A DNA stretch of 39,147 bases, from the NCBI GenBank assembly GCA_015494735.1, contig WGAQ01000157.1:1-39147 (forward strand), written 5' to 3'. The position numbers were made by a program, and so were the translations under genes. This DNA is from Caldifarciminota bacterium (GTDB lineage: Bacteria > Hydrothermota > Hydrothermia > LBFQ01 > DSFT01). Position 1 is the first letter of the stretch. Every line of letters begins with the position of its first letter. The notes beneath the pieces are model-generated. The model searched no databases. It was given only the letters and a program-made list of their open reading frames with translations, and was not told the DNA's origin. Positions 38,330-39,147 of the stretch are shown piece after piece.

Positions 38330-39147
38330 CCTGGAGACGTACGATTATCGATTCGACGAATCGCTGATTGCAAAGTATCCCTCGAAGGAGCGGGACCTCT
38401 CCCGCCTCCTCGTTTATAATAGAAAACTCGGCACTATCGAGCATCGTATATTCAGGGATGTGGTGGATTATCTGAATCCGGGGGACGTGCTCGTACTCAA
38501 CGACAGCAGGGTCCTGAAGGCTCGTCTCATCGGGCTGCTGAGGGGGAGGGAGGTGGAGGTCTTCTTCACCAGGAGGATAGACGATTTGACCTTCGAGGGC
38601 ATTGGCAGACCCCTTCGCAGGTTTAGAAGGGGGGATGTGATTCAGGTGGGGGAGTATGGGATAGAGGTGGTGGATGTCCTTCCGGGCAGGCGCATATACA
38701 GGGTTCGGGGGGCGGAAAACCTGTTCGAGGTCTTCGAGAAATACGGAAAAGTTCCCCTTCCTCCCTATATAGACAGGGAGCCCACTGAAGAGGACGAGGA
38801 GATGTATCAGACGGTTTACGCCCGCAAGGAGGGTTCCGTCGCCGCTCCCACCGCGGGACTCCACTTCACTCCCCGCCTCCTCGAGCGAATCAGGGAGAAG
38901 GGGGTTAAAGTGCTCTACGTTACCCTTCACGTGGGCCCGGGAACCTTCAAACCCGTTCAGGTGAGGGACATAAGGCAGCATCGACTGGATGCAGAGTACT
39001 ATGAGGTTCCCGATGAGACTGCCTCCGGGATTCTGGAGGCCAGGGAAAGAGGGGGGAGGGTGGTGGCGGTGGGGACCACTGCTGTGAGGACTCTGGAGCA
39101 CTGGGCTCTGGATGCGAATCCCCGCAGGGGATGGACGGATCTGTTCA
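38304..39147 (+). CDS. queA: S-adenosylmethionine:tRNA ribosyltransferase-isomerase, 3' end cut by window
   Basis: Transfers the ribosyl part of SAM to preQ1 in the tRNA anticodon wobble position to form epoxyqueuosine. The frame starts at ATG 38304 (MRNIPRIYDLETYDYRFDES) and runs open to the right edge, giving 281 of roughly 340 residues. Diagnostic segments are DYRFDESLIAKYPSKERDLSRLL, VLVLNDSRVLKARLIG, YQTVYARKEGSVAAPTAGLHFT and LHVGPGTFKPV. The start lies 26 bases inside the NYN gene, with GAAGGCAGCAGGG in front. Other queuosine genes are not in the window. Confidence 0.95.
   Translation, partial: MRNIPRIYDLETYDYRFDESLIAKYPSKERDLSRLLVYNRKLGTIEHRIFRDVVDYLNPGDVLVLNDSRVLKARLIGLLRGREVEVFFTRRIDDLTFEGIGRPLRRFRRGDVIQVGEYGIEVVDVLPGRRIYRVRGAENLFEVFEKYGKVPLPPYIDREPTEEDEEMYQTVYARKEGSVAAPTAGLHFTPRLLERIREKGVKVLYVTLHVGPGTFKPVQVRDIRQHRLDAEYYEVPDETASGILEARERGGRVVAVGTTAVRTLEHWALDANPRRGWTDLF

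Overview
The window looks like a chromosomal segment of an uncultured, probably thermophilic bacterium. AGG/AGA arginine and ATA isoleucine codons dominate, and TTA, CTA and TCA codons are rare. A type IX secretion (T9SS) C-terminal sorting domain, Wzc-like BY-kinase, lipobox proteins, FtsI and LspA suggest a diderm affiliated with the FCB group; a WOR-3/Hydrothermae-like lineage would fit. That placement is inference from gene content and style, not a phylogeny. The DNA is extremely compact: I find about 40 genes, most neighbours overlap or nearly touch, no gene-free gap exceeds 300 bases, and I saw no rRNA, tRNA or CRISPR.

Layout. 1-507: tail of an IS4-type transposase. 540-3368 (+): lipA, ribA, a beta-propeller-like protein and a family 4 uracil-DNA glycosylase, all overlapping. 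3330-6530 (-): a trans-sulfuration PLP enzyme, an unknown protein and a TPR lipoprotein. 6576-7460 (-): an enoyl-CoA hydratase and an unlisted 35-residue membrane peptide. 7496-9910 (-): an McrB-like AAA+ protein and rsmI. 9954-10292 (+): a small unknown gene. 10258-14672 (-): rpiB, a lipoprotein, a BY-kinase and a patatin. 14650-17207 (-): deoC, an FtsL-like protein and ftsI. 17228-22425 (-): ahcY, a four-gene membrane cluster containing DUF6754, and lspA. 22468-23912: an unknown gene diverging from era. 23929-27316 (-): rpmI (L35), hsp20, lon and pgsA. 27358-28156: a possible structured RNA and a polytopic membrane protein. 28203-32437 (+): a STAND/BTAD regulator coupled to nicotinate phosphoribosyltransferase. 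32460-34317 (-): a small protein and a T9SS cargo. 34512-39147 (+): pyrR, a LonB-type protease, a half-size TSUP permease, a NYN nuclease and a truncated queA.

Two initiation modes can be read directly. First genes of transcription units have a -10-like hexamer (TAAAAT, TAAACT or TATAAT, often preceded by CTG) only 6-11 bases before the start codon, so their mRNAs should be leaderless or nearly so. Many internal genes have Shine-Dalgarno sequences or ATGA-type stop/start overlaps. The most interesting candidates are the DUF6754 membrane cluster, in which two proteins appear to share a related soluble domain; the leaderless promoter code; a branched RNA-like structure at 27358-27443; the STAND/BTAD regulator fused into an operon with pncB; and an McrB-like ATPase with no McrC.
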